Assembly (NCBI GenBank): GCA_944363735.1
Contig: CALVVB010000009.1
Span: forward strand, 1-33,227
Source of the DNA: an uncultured Bacilli bacterium
GTDB taxonomy: Bacteria > Bacillota_I > Bacilli_A > RF39 > UBA660
Reading direction: 5' to 3'
Length of the DNA: 33,227 nucleotides
The notes under the pieces are model-generated. The model was not told the DNA's origin, searched no databases, and saw nothing but the letters and a program-made list of their open reading frames with translations. The stretch's first letter is position 1. Each line of letters opens with the position of its first letter. Below, piece by piece: positions 1-7,666 of this stretch. Position numbers and translations under genes: made by a program.

Positions 1-2
1 GC

Positions 3-611
3 TTTGGAAATGATGAAAATAATCTCTATAGAATAGTAAGTCATGAAAACGGAGTAGGTACAAAAATAGTCAGTGCCAAACCATTAAAGAGTTCTGGAAA
101 CTTTGTAACAAGTGATTTTGGAAGTAATATAACATTTTCTAATAGTAATACTATAGGAACATTTCTAAATGGAGACTATCTAACAAGTTATGTAGATAGT
201 GCATATAGTAATATGATAGAAGATAGTACTACATGGTATTTAGGAACAGTAGGATATGGAGCATCATATAAATTAGCCAAATATGCAGATACAAACATGA
301 GTAATTTAACTTCATCACAGGCAAATGCTAAAGTAGGATTATTAAGGTTTGGAGAATTAATGTCAGGTCAATTTGAAAGATATGGAGTTAAGGGAGAATT
401 TTCTAGTACTGGATTAACAACAACTTATTGGACATTAACCCCACTTAGTACGTATTACGTGCGTTGCGTCACCAACATCGGTAACGCGATCTACAGCAAT
501 CCGACCTTTGCTAACGGCGTCCGTCCATCAATAAATCTAAAATCTAACGTACAAATAACCTCAGGAACAGGGACTAAATCTGATCCTTTCCAAATAGAAC
601 TTGCTAGCTAA
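3..611 (+). CDS. C-terminal part of a secreted/surface protein with a DGR-like variable C-lectin-type end (5' end outside window)
   Basis: The frame is open from the first bases of the window, so this is the 3' part of a longer gene; an internal Met at 213 is not a credible start because homologous-looking sequence (YRIVSHENG, KIVSAKPLK) precedes it. Visible landmarks are VGLLRFGELMSGQ, YWTLTPLS and the closing block GVRPSINLKSNVQITSGTGT. This arrangement is typical of large exported proteins in low-GC gut Firmicutes, whose last domain resembles a formylglycine-generating-enzyme/C-type-lectin fold. The domain name and surface location are family knowledge and inference, because the signal peptide lies outside the window. 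Between about 444 and 527 the codon usage changes abruptly to C-, T- or G-ending codons (see the separate variable-region entry). It ends in TAA and is followed by a hairpin terminator. Confidence 0.8.
   Translation, partial: FGNDENNLYRIVSHENGVGTKIVSAKPLKSSGNFVTSDFGSNITFSNSNTIGTFLNGDYLTSYVDSAYSNMIEDSTTWYLGTVGYGASYKLAKYADTNMSNLTSSQANAKVGLLRFGELMSGQFERYGVKGEFSSTGLTTTYWTLTPLSTYYVRCVTNIGNAIYSNPTFANGVRPSINLKSNVQITSGTGTKSDPFQIELAS
441..530 (+). other. Candidate DGR variable region (VR) at the 3' end of the surface-protein gene
   Basis: By hand count, bases 444-527 hold 44 G/C in 84, far above the flanks. In the stretch 453-524 almost every codon ends in C or T (TAC, TGC, ACC, AAC, ATC, AAC, ATC, TAC, AGC, AAT, ACC, TTT, AAC, GTC), interspersed with fixed GC-rich codons (GTG CGT, GGT, GCG, CCG, GGC GTC CGT). 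Replacing the first two bases of the NNY codons by A would give runs of AAC/AAT (Asn), the usual template-repeat pattern of diversity-generating retroelements, where adenines are mutagenised. The encoded residues lie directly before GVRPS, the usual end of such a variable block. No template repeat or reverse transcriptase is in the window, so the DGR itself is inferred. Confidence 0.6.
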
Positions 612-670
612 CACTATATAATTATTTCAAATATATGCAAATAACAGATGTTGATTAGATTAATAAAACT

Positions 671-699
671 AAAGAGACTTTATAGTGAAGTTTCTTTTT
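671..699 (+). terminator. Rho-independent terminator after the surface-protein gene
   Basis: A 10-bp stem (671-680 with 688-697, one G-U pair) with a 7-nt loop runs into a short T tract. It sits 60 nt after the stop codon and between two convergent genes, so it may also serve the minus-strand uvsE. Confidence 0.7.
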
Positions 700-783
700 C
701 CTTTAATTAATTCTATCTAAAAGAAAAAATGAGATTTAAGAAAATATAAACTTTATAAATAATTATTAGTTTTAACTATAAAT

Positions 784-1728
784 TTACAAAGTAATAGTAG
801 TTCCTTTTATTTTAAAATCTTTATAAAACTTAAGTTGCCTTACTAATCTAAATAAAGCTTCATCTTTACCTTTTGCTTCTAACATAACATCTATATCAGT
901 ATTAAGAGGCTTTAATAATTTTAGAAACTTAATAAAAGAATTATAATTTAAATAAGTACTATGATTTCTTTTTTGTTTAGAGTTTAAAGAGCAAGAAAAG
1001 TGCATTTTAGGATTTAGATTAGTATTTTCCCAGGTCTTTATAATTCTAGGTAATAGTTTATCTAGTCTTTCATTTTTTTCGTGGTTACAGATATAGTGAT
1101 GATAATCTAAAACCATTGGTATGTTTAACTCTTCCGAGATTAATAGGGTGTCTGTTACTGTGTAAGTTTTATCATCATTTTCTAGGATTATAAGATTCTT
1201 TAATTCATTAGGTAATTTATTATAATTAATTTTAAATCTATTTAAAGCCTCTTCTTTAGTAGGCTTAGAACTACCTATATGTAATATACATTTACCATTT
1301 ATACCTAATAGTTTAAATATTTCTAGATGGAACTTTAGTATTTCAATACTATTATTAGTAACATTAATTTTTTCACTAGTTAATAAACAAAATTCATCAG
1401 GATGGGTATCTATTCTAATATTATACCTGCTTATAGTTTCCTTTAATCTCTTGAAATCATCCTTAAATATTTCTTTATAATCAATACTTACATTTGGATG
1501 AGTAAGTAGGGGAAACATAGTATGAGTCATACGATAGAATTTAATCTTATTATCATAATTATACTTTAATACTTTTTTAAAGTTTATAAAGTTTAGTTTT
1601 ATTCTTTTTGTTAATAAATCTATTCCTTTATCATATTCATATTTTGAAAATTCTTTAAAAGTTAAATTATGTGAGTATATATCTAAAAGAGTAGAAGGAT
1701 TACCTACATAACCTAAATTTATTTGCAT
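784..1728 (-). CDS. uvsE: UV damage endonuclease UvsE/UvdE
   Basis: A 314-residue TIM-barrel metal-dependent endonuclease that nicks DNA 5' to UV photoproducts and starts alternative excision repair. The family blocks are in order: N-terminal LGYVGNPS, YRMTHTMFPLLTHP (about 65-78), HPDEFCLLTS (about 108-117), CILHIGSS, LENDDKTYT, MVLDYHHYICNH and KMHFSCS. The conserved His, Glu and Asp residues of these blocks are the metal ligands in known UvsE proteins. Length is normal for the bacterial family. The ATG is preceded on the minus strand by AGAAAGGAAG at good spacing. It is divergent from the SGNH gene. Nothing is missing or odd. Confidence 0.93.
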   Translation of the reverse strand: MQINLGYVGNPSTLLDIYSHNLTFKEFSKYEYDKGIDLLTKRIKLNFINFKKVLKYNYDNKIKFYRMTHTMFPLLTHPNVSIDYKEIFKDDFKRLKETISRYNIRIDTHPDEFCLLTSEKINVTNNSIEILKFHLEIFKLLGINGKCILHIGSSKPTKEEALNRFKINYNKLPNELKNLIILENDDKTYTVTDTLLISEELNIPMVLDYHHYICNHEKNERLDKLLPRIIKTWENTNLNPKMHFSCSLNSKQKRNHSTYLNYNSFIKFLKLLKPLNTDIDVMLEAKGKDEALFRLVRQLKFYKDFKIKGTTITL

Positions 1729-1766
1729 TAGACGATACTTCCTTTCTTCTATAGTTTTAATAATTA

Positions 1767-1794
1767 TTGACTTTTTATACTTTATACTTATAAT
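1767..1794 (+). promoter_or_regulatory. Sigma-A-type promoter for the split SGNH gene
   Basis: TTGACT at 1767-1772 and TATAAT at 1789-1794 are separated by 16 bp, 27 nt before the start codon at 1821. A clear SD (AGAGGAAA) follows. This is one of the cleanest promoters in the window, yet it drives a gene that appears broken. Confidence 0.7.
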
Positions 1795-1820
1795 ATTTTT
1801 AAGAAGAGAGGAAATTAGTT

Positions 1821-2960
1821 ATGAAAGGCACATTTAGTATGGATGAAGATAAAATTAAAAAGTTAACAGATTATTATAAAAATGATGGATTAACTATTAT
1901 TGGTATGAATGATTCACAAGGTGTAAATACTACTTCAACTATATTTAAGAAGGGCTTATTAGAATATCTAGGGGAAATATTAACAACGGATGAATTAAAT
2001 CCTACTGTAATTAATACTTTCTCATTATTAATGAATAAAACTGAGCATATAGATTATTTTTTAAGAAGTAATTTAAATTTAGAATAAATAAAATTATCTA
2101 GAGTATATGGAGTTGTCAAAGCTTTAGAAAAAGTTATGAGTAATTATCATTTACCTAAGATTTTAAGTAATGTAGGCTATATGTATAAAGTTTGTGCTCT
2201 TCCTAAAGAAGGTGATGCCAAGATATTTCTTACATCTACCCTAGAAGATGCTAAAGAGCCAATTATAATATATTCAAGTGGCGGAAATAATTTAATGCGA
2301 GAAGTCGGAAGTAATCCTTATGCTATTAATAGAGATTATAAAAGAAGAGACATTAGACCTAATTATAATTATACTTTAGGTAAGATAAATGATAAGAGAA
2401 CTTTAAATAAAGTAATGCTTGGAATTGAAAGGAATTTTTATAATATTTTATCTATTAATTCTAGTAGTGATATTTATGCTTTAGGTATTTATGTACCTTA
2501 TAAACTAACAAATGAAGAAATGAAAATTATTCAAGAATTAGTATTAAAATATAATGATCATCTTATTAGCTTAAGTGAAAAATACCATGTAACTTATATT
2601 GATACCTGTCTGATTGGTAATATGTATAATAGAAGTAAGACTAATATTCATATTAATTCTAAAGGACAAATAGCATTAGCTTTAGAAATACTTAATGCTA
2701 TTTATAATAATAAATTTGTTGATATTAAAGATAATATTAAAGAATATAGCAGTTTTGATTATAATTCTAAAGGTTCTGTAGGAATTATGGATAAGACTTT
2801 AAAAGATATGAAGGAAACAAAGAATTTAGCCCTTATGAAAGAAGGTTATGAAAGAAAAAGACTTGAAGAAATAGCAGATGAACATAGATGTGAGTATGCT
2901 GTTTTTGATGAAGTGCAAAAGACTTTAACTAAAAGAAAGAAAAGATATACCTCTAATTAA
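1821..2960 (+). pseudogene. SGNH/GDSL-type lipase/esterase split by an in-frame TAA
   Basis: Two open stretches (1821-2087, 88 aa; 2136-2960, 274 aa) are in the same reading frame. They are separated only by a TAA at 2085-2087 and 16 sense codons (IKLSRVYGVVKALEKV) that lead straight into the second part. The first part holds TIIGMNDSQGVN, a diverged form of the GDS block with the nucleophile Ser. The second part holds IIIYSSGGNN (block III GxND type), LGIYVPY, and NIHINSKGQ at about the position of the catalytic His block. Joined, they make a 379-codon SGNH hydrolase. The second part has no convincing SD at 2136, which supports a nonsense mutation over two genes. The last 80 residues are charged and helical. 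Readthrough or a sequencing error remain possible. Substrate unknown. Confidence 0.7.
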
Positions 2961-3100
2961 GTATTTACAAAACAATATTTATTTGATATATTCTTATTGA
3001 CGTTTATGCTTAAAACTTAACTTTTAATTTAACTACATATTAATTTATGTGGGTTTTCTTCGTTTTCAAAGGACTTTACTAATTAGTGAGGAGGGATAAT

Positions 3101-5101
3101 GTGTCTATTAGTAAAGAAGAAATATTAAAAGAAAGGAAGAAATTACATGATGTTTTAGAGAGTCTTGATAAAGAGATTAAAGAGTCTAGTAGTGATTTGT
3201 TTCTAAAAGAAGAAGAACTTATTAATTTTAGAAAACTTAATTTCGAGGATAAATCATCTTTTGATAGTGCAGAGTTTAATCAAATAATGACTGCAGATAG
3301 CTTAGAAGCTTTAAGAGTGCTTAGTAAAAGAAAGTATTATAAATCTTTAGTTAATATTAAGGATAAACCTTATTTTGCCTCTTTCCTTTATAAAGATAAC
3401 GAAGGTAATAATTATAATATTTATATGGCTCTAACTTATTTAAAGAATAAAAACTATGATAATATTTTATATGATTGGCGTAGTCCTATTTGTAGTTTAT
3501 TTTATGATTATGAAGTAGGTCCTTGTAAATATAAAGTAGATGAATTTACTCATGAAGGTAATCTTTTAAAGAAAAGACAGTATATTATTGATGATAGAAA
3601 GCTTATTAGTGTTTTTGATAATTCTCTAAATATAGATGATGAACTATTACAAAAAGTAATCGCTACTACTGATAATGAAAAGATGAAAAATATTGTTAAT
3701 ACTATTCAGACAGAACAGAATAAGATAATTCGTAATTTAGATGATCATAATCTAATAGTTCAGGGTATCGCTGGTAGTGGTAAAACATCAGTAGCTTTAC
3801 ATCGTATCGCTTTCCTTTTATATCGTATTAAAAACTTAAGTTCTAATAATGTTTTAATTTTTTCTCCTAATAAGATATTTTCAGAATATATTTCTAATGT
3901 CTTACCAGAGTTAGGAGAAGCGAATACATTAGAGACAACTTTTAGTGATTATTTAAGTTACTTCTTAAAAGAGTATAAAAATATTGAGAGTTTTCCTCAC
4001 TTTATTAGTAAATATTATAAAGGCGATAAATATGATATAGAGATTATTAGATATAAACAAAGTAAAGAGATTATAAAAGATTTAGATAATTATATTAATG
4101 AGTTTTTAAAGAACTTTAAAGTTACTAGTGATATAGAACTTGATAAAATAAATGAAGTTAGTAAAGATGAGTTAAATTACTTAATTAAAGATAAATATAG
4201 TAGATTTCCTTTAGTTGAGAGAATTGATGAAGCATCTAAATATTTATCATTAAAGTATTATGGAACCCCTGGTAAGAGAAAGGCTTCTATTAGAAAGTTA
4301 ATTAAAGATAATATTAATGTGTCTTTAAATATTAAAGATATTTATAAAGATTTCTTCAATAGTAGTTATGCTAAATATAAATTAGATATTAAAAATACTA
4401 AAGTAATAGATTATGATGATGCCTTACTTGTATCTTACTTAAAAGGTAAACTCTTTGGATTTCCTTATAATAATTATATTAAACAAGTAGTTATAGATGA
4501 AGCGCAAGATTATAATTATCTACAATATGTTATTATTAAAGAGATGTTTAAGAAAGCTGACTTTACAATACTAGGTGATGTTAATCAGAATATTAATCCT
4601 TATTATAAATATGAAACTCTTGAAGAGTTAAAAGAGATATTTAATGATAGTAATTATTTAGAGTTATTAAAAACTTATAGATCTACGAAAGAAATAATAG
4701 AATATACTAATAAGATATTGAATTTAGATTATGTTAATGCAATTAAGAAGAGTAATAATAAAGATGTTCTTATTAGAAAACCTAAAGATATTAAGTTATC
4801 ACTACTTGATGATATAAAAACACTTACTAATACATATAAGTCACTTGCTATCATTACTAAAGAAGATAGAGAAGCAGAAGTTATCTATGACTTATTAAAA
4901 GATGATTTAAGTATTAGTTTGCTAACAGAAGAGTCTAAATCTTTTATTAAAGATTTAGTAGTAGTTCCAAGTTATATTGCTAAAGGTCTAGAGTTTGATA
5001 GTGTTATCATAGTAGATAGTGATGAGTCTTTTAAGAAGAATAAATATCTTTATTATGTCGCTTGTACAAGAGCAAAAGAGGAGCTTATTATTTATGAGTA
5101 A
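3101..5101 (+). CDS. helD: HelD-like RNA polymerase recycling motor ATPase (UvrD/Rep-type superfamily 1 helicase fold)
   Basis: About 666 residues. HelD binds RNA polymerase, inserts into its channels and frees stalled or post-termination enzyme using ATP. Seen here: an N-terminal charged coiled coil (first 70 residues), the HelD-specific block YDWRSPICSLFYDYE, QTEQNKIIRN before Walker A GIAGSGKTSVALHR (about 222-235), Walker B VIDEAQD (about 464-470), GDVNQNIN, LLKTYRST, VVPSYIAKGLEFDSV and YVACTRAKEEL near the end. A GTG at 3086 is in frame, but the GTG at 3101 lies 6-7 nt after GAGGAGG and is the better start. It overlaps the next gene by 8 nt. A second HelD paralogue lies at 29848. Confidence 0.9.
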   Translation: MSISKEEILKERKKLHDVLESLDKEIKESSSDLFLKEEELINFRKLNFEDKSSFDSAEFNQIMTADSLEALRVLSKRKYYKSLVNIKDKPYFASFLYKDNEGNNYNIYMALTYLKNKNYDNILYDWRSPICSLFYDYEVGPCKYKVDEFTHEGNLLKKRQYIIDDRKLISVFDNSLNIDDELLQKVIATTDNEKMKNIVNTIQTEQNKIIRNLDDHNLIVQGIAGSGKTSVALHRIAFLLYRIKNLSSNNVLIFSPNKIFSEYISNVLPELGEANTLETTFSDYLSYFLKEYKNIESFPHFISKYYKGDKYDIEIIRYKQSKEIIKDLDNYINEFLKNFKVTSDIELDKINEVSKDELNYLIKDKYSRFPLVERIDEASKYLSLKYYGTPGKRKASIRKLIKDNINVSLNIKDIYKDFFNSSYAKYKLDIKNTKVIDYDDALLVSYLKGKLFGFPYNNYIKQVVIDEAQDYNYLQYVIIKEMFKKADFTILGDVNQNINPYYKYETLEELKEIFNDSNYLELLKTYRSTKEIIEYTNKILNLDYVNAIKKSNNKDVLIRKPKDIKLSLLDDIKTLTNTYKSLAIITKEDREAEVIYDLLKDDLSISLLTEESKSFIKDLVVVPSYIAKGLEFDSVIIVDSDESFKKNKYLYYVACTRAKEELIIYE

Positions 5102-5573
5102 GATATATTTAGATAAAGTAGGTTATGAGAATTATTTAAAGAGTCTTGAAGACATAAAAAAAGAAATAGATGAAAATGCTAAACTTATGAGTATTTATGC
5201 AAGTGATGATGCATATGGAGATGGTTGGCACGATAACTTTGCTTATGAAGAGACTATGCATAAGGAAGCAGAACTATTTCAAAAGTATAATAAAAAGAAA
5301 AGTATGTTAAAAGATATAGTTATTGTAGATAAAGAATCTAACGGAACAGTTAGTCTTAATATGAAAGTAGAGTTATTATTTATAGATGATGAGGAGATAG
5401 AAGAATATATAATAACAGGTGATATTAATAGTAATATAGATGATAATAGTATTACTATTAATAGTCCTTTAGGTTCTGCAATTTATGGTAAAAAAGTAGG
5501 AGATAAAGTAAGTTATAAAGTTGGGGATAATACTTATAATGTAGAGATATTAGGAATAGTCGCTAAAGATTAA
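5094..5573 (+). CDS. GreA/GreB-family transcript cleavage/elongation factor
   Basis: A 159-residue protein. GreA/GreB factors insert a coiled coil into the RNA polymerase secondary channel and stimulate transcript cleavage. The N-terminal coiled coil starts at YENYLKSLEDIKKEID. Its tip reads GDGWHDNFAYEE, corresponding to the GDLSENAEY tip of standard GreA with one extra residue and two Asp in place of the Asp/Glu pair. The C-terminal FKBP-like domain has SPLGSAIYGKKVGDKV. The ATG at 5094 lies inside the 3' end of helD, after AGAGGAG, so translation is probably coupled. The atypical tip suggests a GreA paralogue rather than the housekeeping copy. Confidence 0.85.
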   Translation: MSKIYLDKVGYENYLKSLEDIKKEIDENAKLMSIYASDDAYGDGWHDNFAYEETMHKEAELFQKYNKKKSMLKDIVIVDKESNGTVSLNMKVELLFIDDEEIEEYIITGDINSNIDDNSITINSPLGSAIYGKKVGDKVSYKVGDNTYNVEILGIVAKD

Positions 5574-5630
5574 TTATTGTACTAAGGTTTTACATTATTC
5601 TTTTTTAAAAGTTATGTTCGGTTGCTAGAC

Positions 5631-5657
5631 TATATGTTAGAATTTTGTTAACATATA
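5631..5657. promoter_or_regulatory. Inverted repeat (candidate operator) upstream of the PPOX-family gene
   Basis: TATATGTTA at 5631-5639 and its exact complement TAACATATA at 5649-5657 are separated by 9 nt. The repeat ends just before the SD (AAGGAGAG) of the gene at 5678. The centre-to-centre spacing suits a dimeric regulator on one DNA face; a small hairpin over the SD is the alternative. Confidence 0.45.
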
Positions 5658-5677
5658 TCTAAGGAGAGTGATAATAA

Positions 5678-6079
5678 ATGAAAGAAGTATATGATTTTTT
5701 AGTAAAAACAGAAGTTAATTATGTAAGTACTATTAATGGAGATAAACCTAGTTGCAGACCTTTTGGAGTACCAATTATATATGATGATAAGATTTATATT
5801 TTGACTAGTAAACATAAAAATGTTTCTAAACAAATAGAAAAAAACAACAATGTCTGTATCGTTGCTTATGATGGAGAGAACTGGCTTAGGATAAATTGTA
5901 AATTAATAGATGATAGCAGCAATACAAATGTTAAATCTAAATTCTTAAAAGAGTTTGATGATTTAGAAGAAGCAGGTTATAGTCTAGATAATCCTAATAT
6001 GCAAATTTTATATATGAGTGATGTAGAAGCAATACTTTATGATGAAGATGGTAAAGAACTAGAAAAATATAAATTTTAA
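5678..6079 (+). CDS. Pyridoxamine 5'-phosphate oxidase family (FMN-binding split-barrel) protein
   Basis: A 133-residue single-domain protein. The opening FLVKTEVNYVSTINGDKPSCRPFG and IIYDDKIYILTSKHKNVSKQI match the small split-barrel flavoproteins annotated as pyridoxamine 5'-phosphate oxidase family or NimA-like. The later residues RINCKLIDD and DVEAILYDEDGKELEKYKF are usual for the group. These proteins bind FMN or F420-like cofactors and often reduce small molecules; a real PNPOx role is unlikely at this length. It has its own SD and an upstream inverted repeat, so it is probably monocistronic. Substrate unknown. Confidence 0.8.
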   Translation: MKEVYDFLVKTEVNYVSTINGDKPSCRPFGVPIIYDDKIYILTSKHKNVSKQIEKNNNVCIVAYDGENWLRINCKLIDDSSNTNVKSKFLKEFDDLEEAGYSLDNPNMQILYMSDVEAILYDEDGKELEKYKF

Positions 6080-6089
6080 TTATAAATAA

Positions 6090-6145
6090 AATGACCAGAG
6101 GCTTCTAAAGTTTCCCTGGCACTACTCGGTATTAATATACCATTT
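6090..6145. other. GC-richer structured spacer of unknown role
   Basis: Within an otherwise AT-rich gap, a hairpin CCAGAGG / CCCTGG (6 bp with one bulge) is followed by GGTAT-TAAT-ATACC. The sequence does not match any riboswitch consensus I can recall. It could be a decayed element end or a short structured leader. Confidence 0.3.
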
Positions 6146-6213
6146 TAATTATAGTCTGTCAAAACAAATTTGATAAGTCATAAATAATTAAACAGCCAAT
6201 TAGTAAATATTTT

Positions 6214-6241
6214 AAAGATACTTTAATATAGGTATCTTTTT
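6214..6241 (+). terminator. Rho-independent terminator
   Basis: AAAGATAC at 6214-6221 pairs with GTATCTTT at 6232-6239 over a 10-nt loop and is followed by T residues. It lies downstream of the PPOX-family gene and before the next SD. Confidence 0.6.
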
Positions 6242-6300
6242 AATTTTTGGAGCAAAAAAAAATGTTTCTCGTTAATTATATTATATGAGGAGGAACATTT

Positions 6301-6832
6301 ATGAGCGTGTAAAAAAGTTGGCTCGATAGAAGTGTATAGGCTTGATGAAAATTTAGACAAATATACTAGGAAAGAAAGGGAAGAGTATATAAATGAACTC
6401 TTTAAACAAGAGTATCAGGGTAAAGAAATATCTTATCTTCTGAATGGGGAAGAGAGAAAGGCTTTGATTAATCAAACAACAAGAAAGAATTTTAGGGCAT
6501 ACCAACATTCAGGAAAATATGAAACAAATAAATCATACCGTACTAGACAGAATATTGTCTTTAGTGGAGATTATATTGATATGGTGTCGAATACATTATA
6601 TGATTTTTCTAAAGATGAGCATAAAAAGTATCAAAAAGGACATCATTACGATAATAAGTGGCACTATTTTTATAAGATTATTAAATGTAATGATTGTTTC
6701 TTTTATGTTATTATTGACATACTTGAAAGAAATGGTAATTATTATATTTATAATACAAAATTAAAAGAAGTGGATGCCCGAGCATTAAGCCCAGGTATGA
6801 TATCCACCTCTTCTACAACTAATATATCATAA
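6301..6832 (+). pseudogene. Phage/ICE-type polyvalent-protein domain gene (LPD/PBECR-like) with a frameshifted start
   Basis: A perfect SD (GAGGAGG) precedes ATG AGC GTG TAA at 6301, a dead end after three codons. Removing one base from the GTGT at 6307-6310 would restore MSVKKVGSIEV and join the long frame that otherwise could only start at GTG 6332 without an SD. The 166-residue long frame contains KEREEYINELFKQEY, NQTTRKNFRAYQ, GDYIDMVSN, KWHYFYKIIKCN and an STTNIS tail. This pattern resembles the large-polyvalent-protein-associated or BECR-nuclease-like domains carried by phages and conjugative elements in gut Firmicutes. The family call is moderate and rests on overall pattern; no nuclease site can be proved. 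Confidence 0.5.
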
Positions 6833-6935
6833 GTACTAAATAGTATGCAAGAAAAAGTTAAAAGAAGTGGATTCCCCAACGATAAGTTGAGGTTATACAC
6901 CCACTTCTTCTACAAATAATATACATTAATACTAG
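6764..6935 (+). repeat. Two tandem ~80-nt hairpin-bearing repeats (gene tail and its echo)
   Basis: The 3' end of the preceding gene (6764-6840) and the following noncoding stretch (6853-6935) share the start TTAAAAGAAGTGGAT, the late block CTTCTACAA.TAATATA and similar length. In each, AGAAGTGG near the start can pair with CCAC..CTTCT near the end to form a long-loop hairpin. In the corresponding frame the second copy would encode a similar tail, so it looks like the leftover 3' end of a lost paralogue. Confidence 0.6.
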
Positions 6936-7000
6936 GAAATAATCAATAATTTTAATGCATAAAGTTAATTTTTTTGATATTCTATTATTGGGTGAAATTT

Positions 7001-7666
7001 GTGGAGAAAATATTAATTGTAGAAGATGATGAAACTTTAAGAGATGAGCTATCTAATTTATTATCTAATTCTGGGTATGAAGTATTAGTGTTAACAGACT
7101 TTAAAAATAGTAAAGAAGAGATTATTAAATTAAATCCAGATTTAATCCTTTTAGATATTAATATTCCCTATCTAAATGGAGAAATATTACTTAAAAGTCT
7201 TCGTGATGATAAAGTAAATACTCCAGTTATTATGCTAACTAGCAGTAATAAAACTATAGATGAAGTACTATCTATTAGTTATGGAGCAGATGATTACATT
7301 ACTAAACCTTATAATCCTACAATACTATTACTTAGAATTAATAATATCTTTAAGAGAATGAAGAAAAGCTTTGATTATTTAGAGTATGATGATTTAAAGA
7401 TATATCCTAATAAGGGAATTGTTGTTAAAGATGGTAATGAGTTTTATTTAACTAAAAATGAAATGTTAATCTTTACTTATCTTTTAAATAATAGAGGAAA
7501 TATAGTAAATCGTGATGATTTAATGAGTTATTTATGGAATAGTGATCTTTATATAAATGATAATGCTTTAACAGTTAATATTAGTAGATTAAGAGGAAAA
7601 CTTTATGATATGGGATACGATGACGTTATTGTTACAAGAAAGGGAGAAGGTTATTTATTAAAATGA
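7001..7666 (+). CDS. OmpR/PhoB-type response regulator, BceR-like
   Basis: A 221-residue two-domain regulator. The receiver domain carries EDDE near the start, the phosphoacceptor Asp52 in LLLDINIPYLNG, Thr in MLTSSNK and Lys in YITKPYNP. The winged-helix domain has LTKNEMLIFTYLL and ALTVNISRLRGKL. I place the start at GTG 7001 (MEKILIVEDD), because upstream in-frame codons code for a non-receiver-like prefix. It overlaps the kinase gene by 4 nt (ATGA). In Bce-type modules the regulator induces the neighbouring ABC exporter when peptide antibiotics such as bacitracin are sensed; the inducer here is not known. Confidence 0.9.
   Translation: MEKILIVEDDETLRDELSNLLSNSGYEVLVLTDFKNSKEEIIKLNPDLILLDINIPYLNGEILLKSLRDDKVNTPVIMLTSSNKTIDEVLSISYGADDYITKPYNPTILLLRINNIFKRMKKSFDYLEYDDLKIYPNKGIVVKDGNEFYLTKNEMLIFTYLLNNRGNIVNRDDLMSYLWNSDLYINDNALTVNISRLRGKLYDMGYDDVIVTRKGEGYLLK

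Noticed and set aside
1-611. A complete diversity-generating retroelement
   Set aside because: No reverse transcriptase, accessory gene or template repeat is present; only a VR-like target end is visible.
3086-3100. helD start at GTG 3086
   Set aside because: This codon lies within and just before the GAGGAGG Shine-Dalgarno sequence; GTG 3101 has correct spacing.
5019-5093. N-terminal extension of the GreA-like protein into helD
   Set aside because: The extra 25 residues are the out-of-frame reading of helD's conserved C-terminal motif; ATG 5094 has its own SD and begins the GreA coiled coil.
6090-6145. Riboswitch in front of the phage-type gene
   Set aside because: The small hairpins do not fit any riboswitch core I can recall, including preQ1, guanidine and c-di-GMP types, and a terminator separates them from the next gene.
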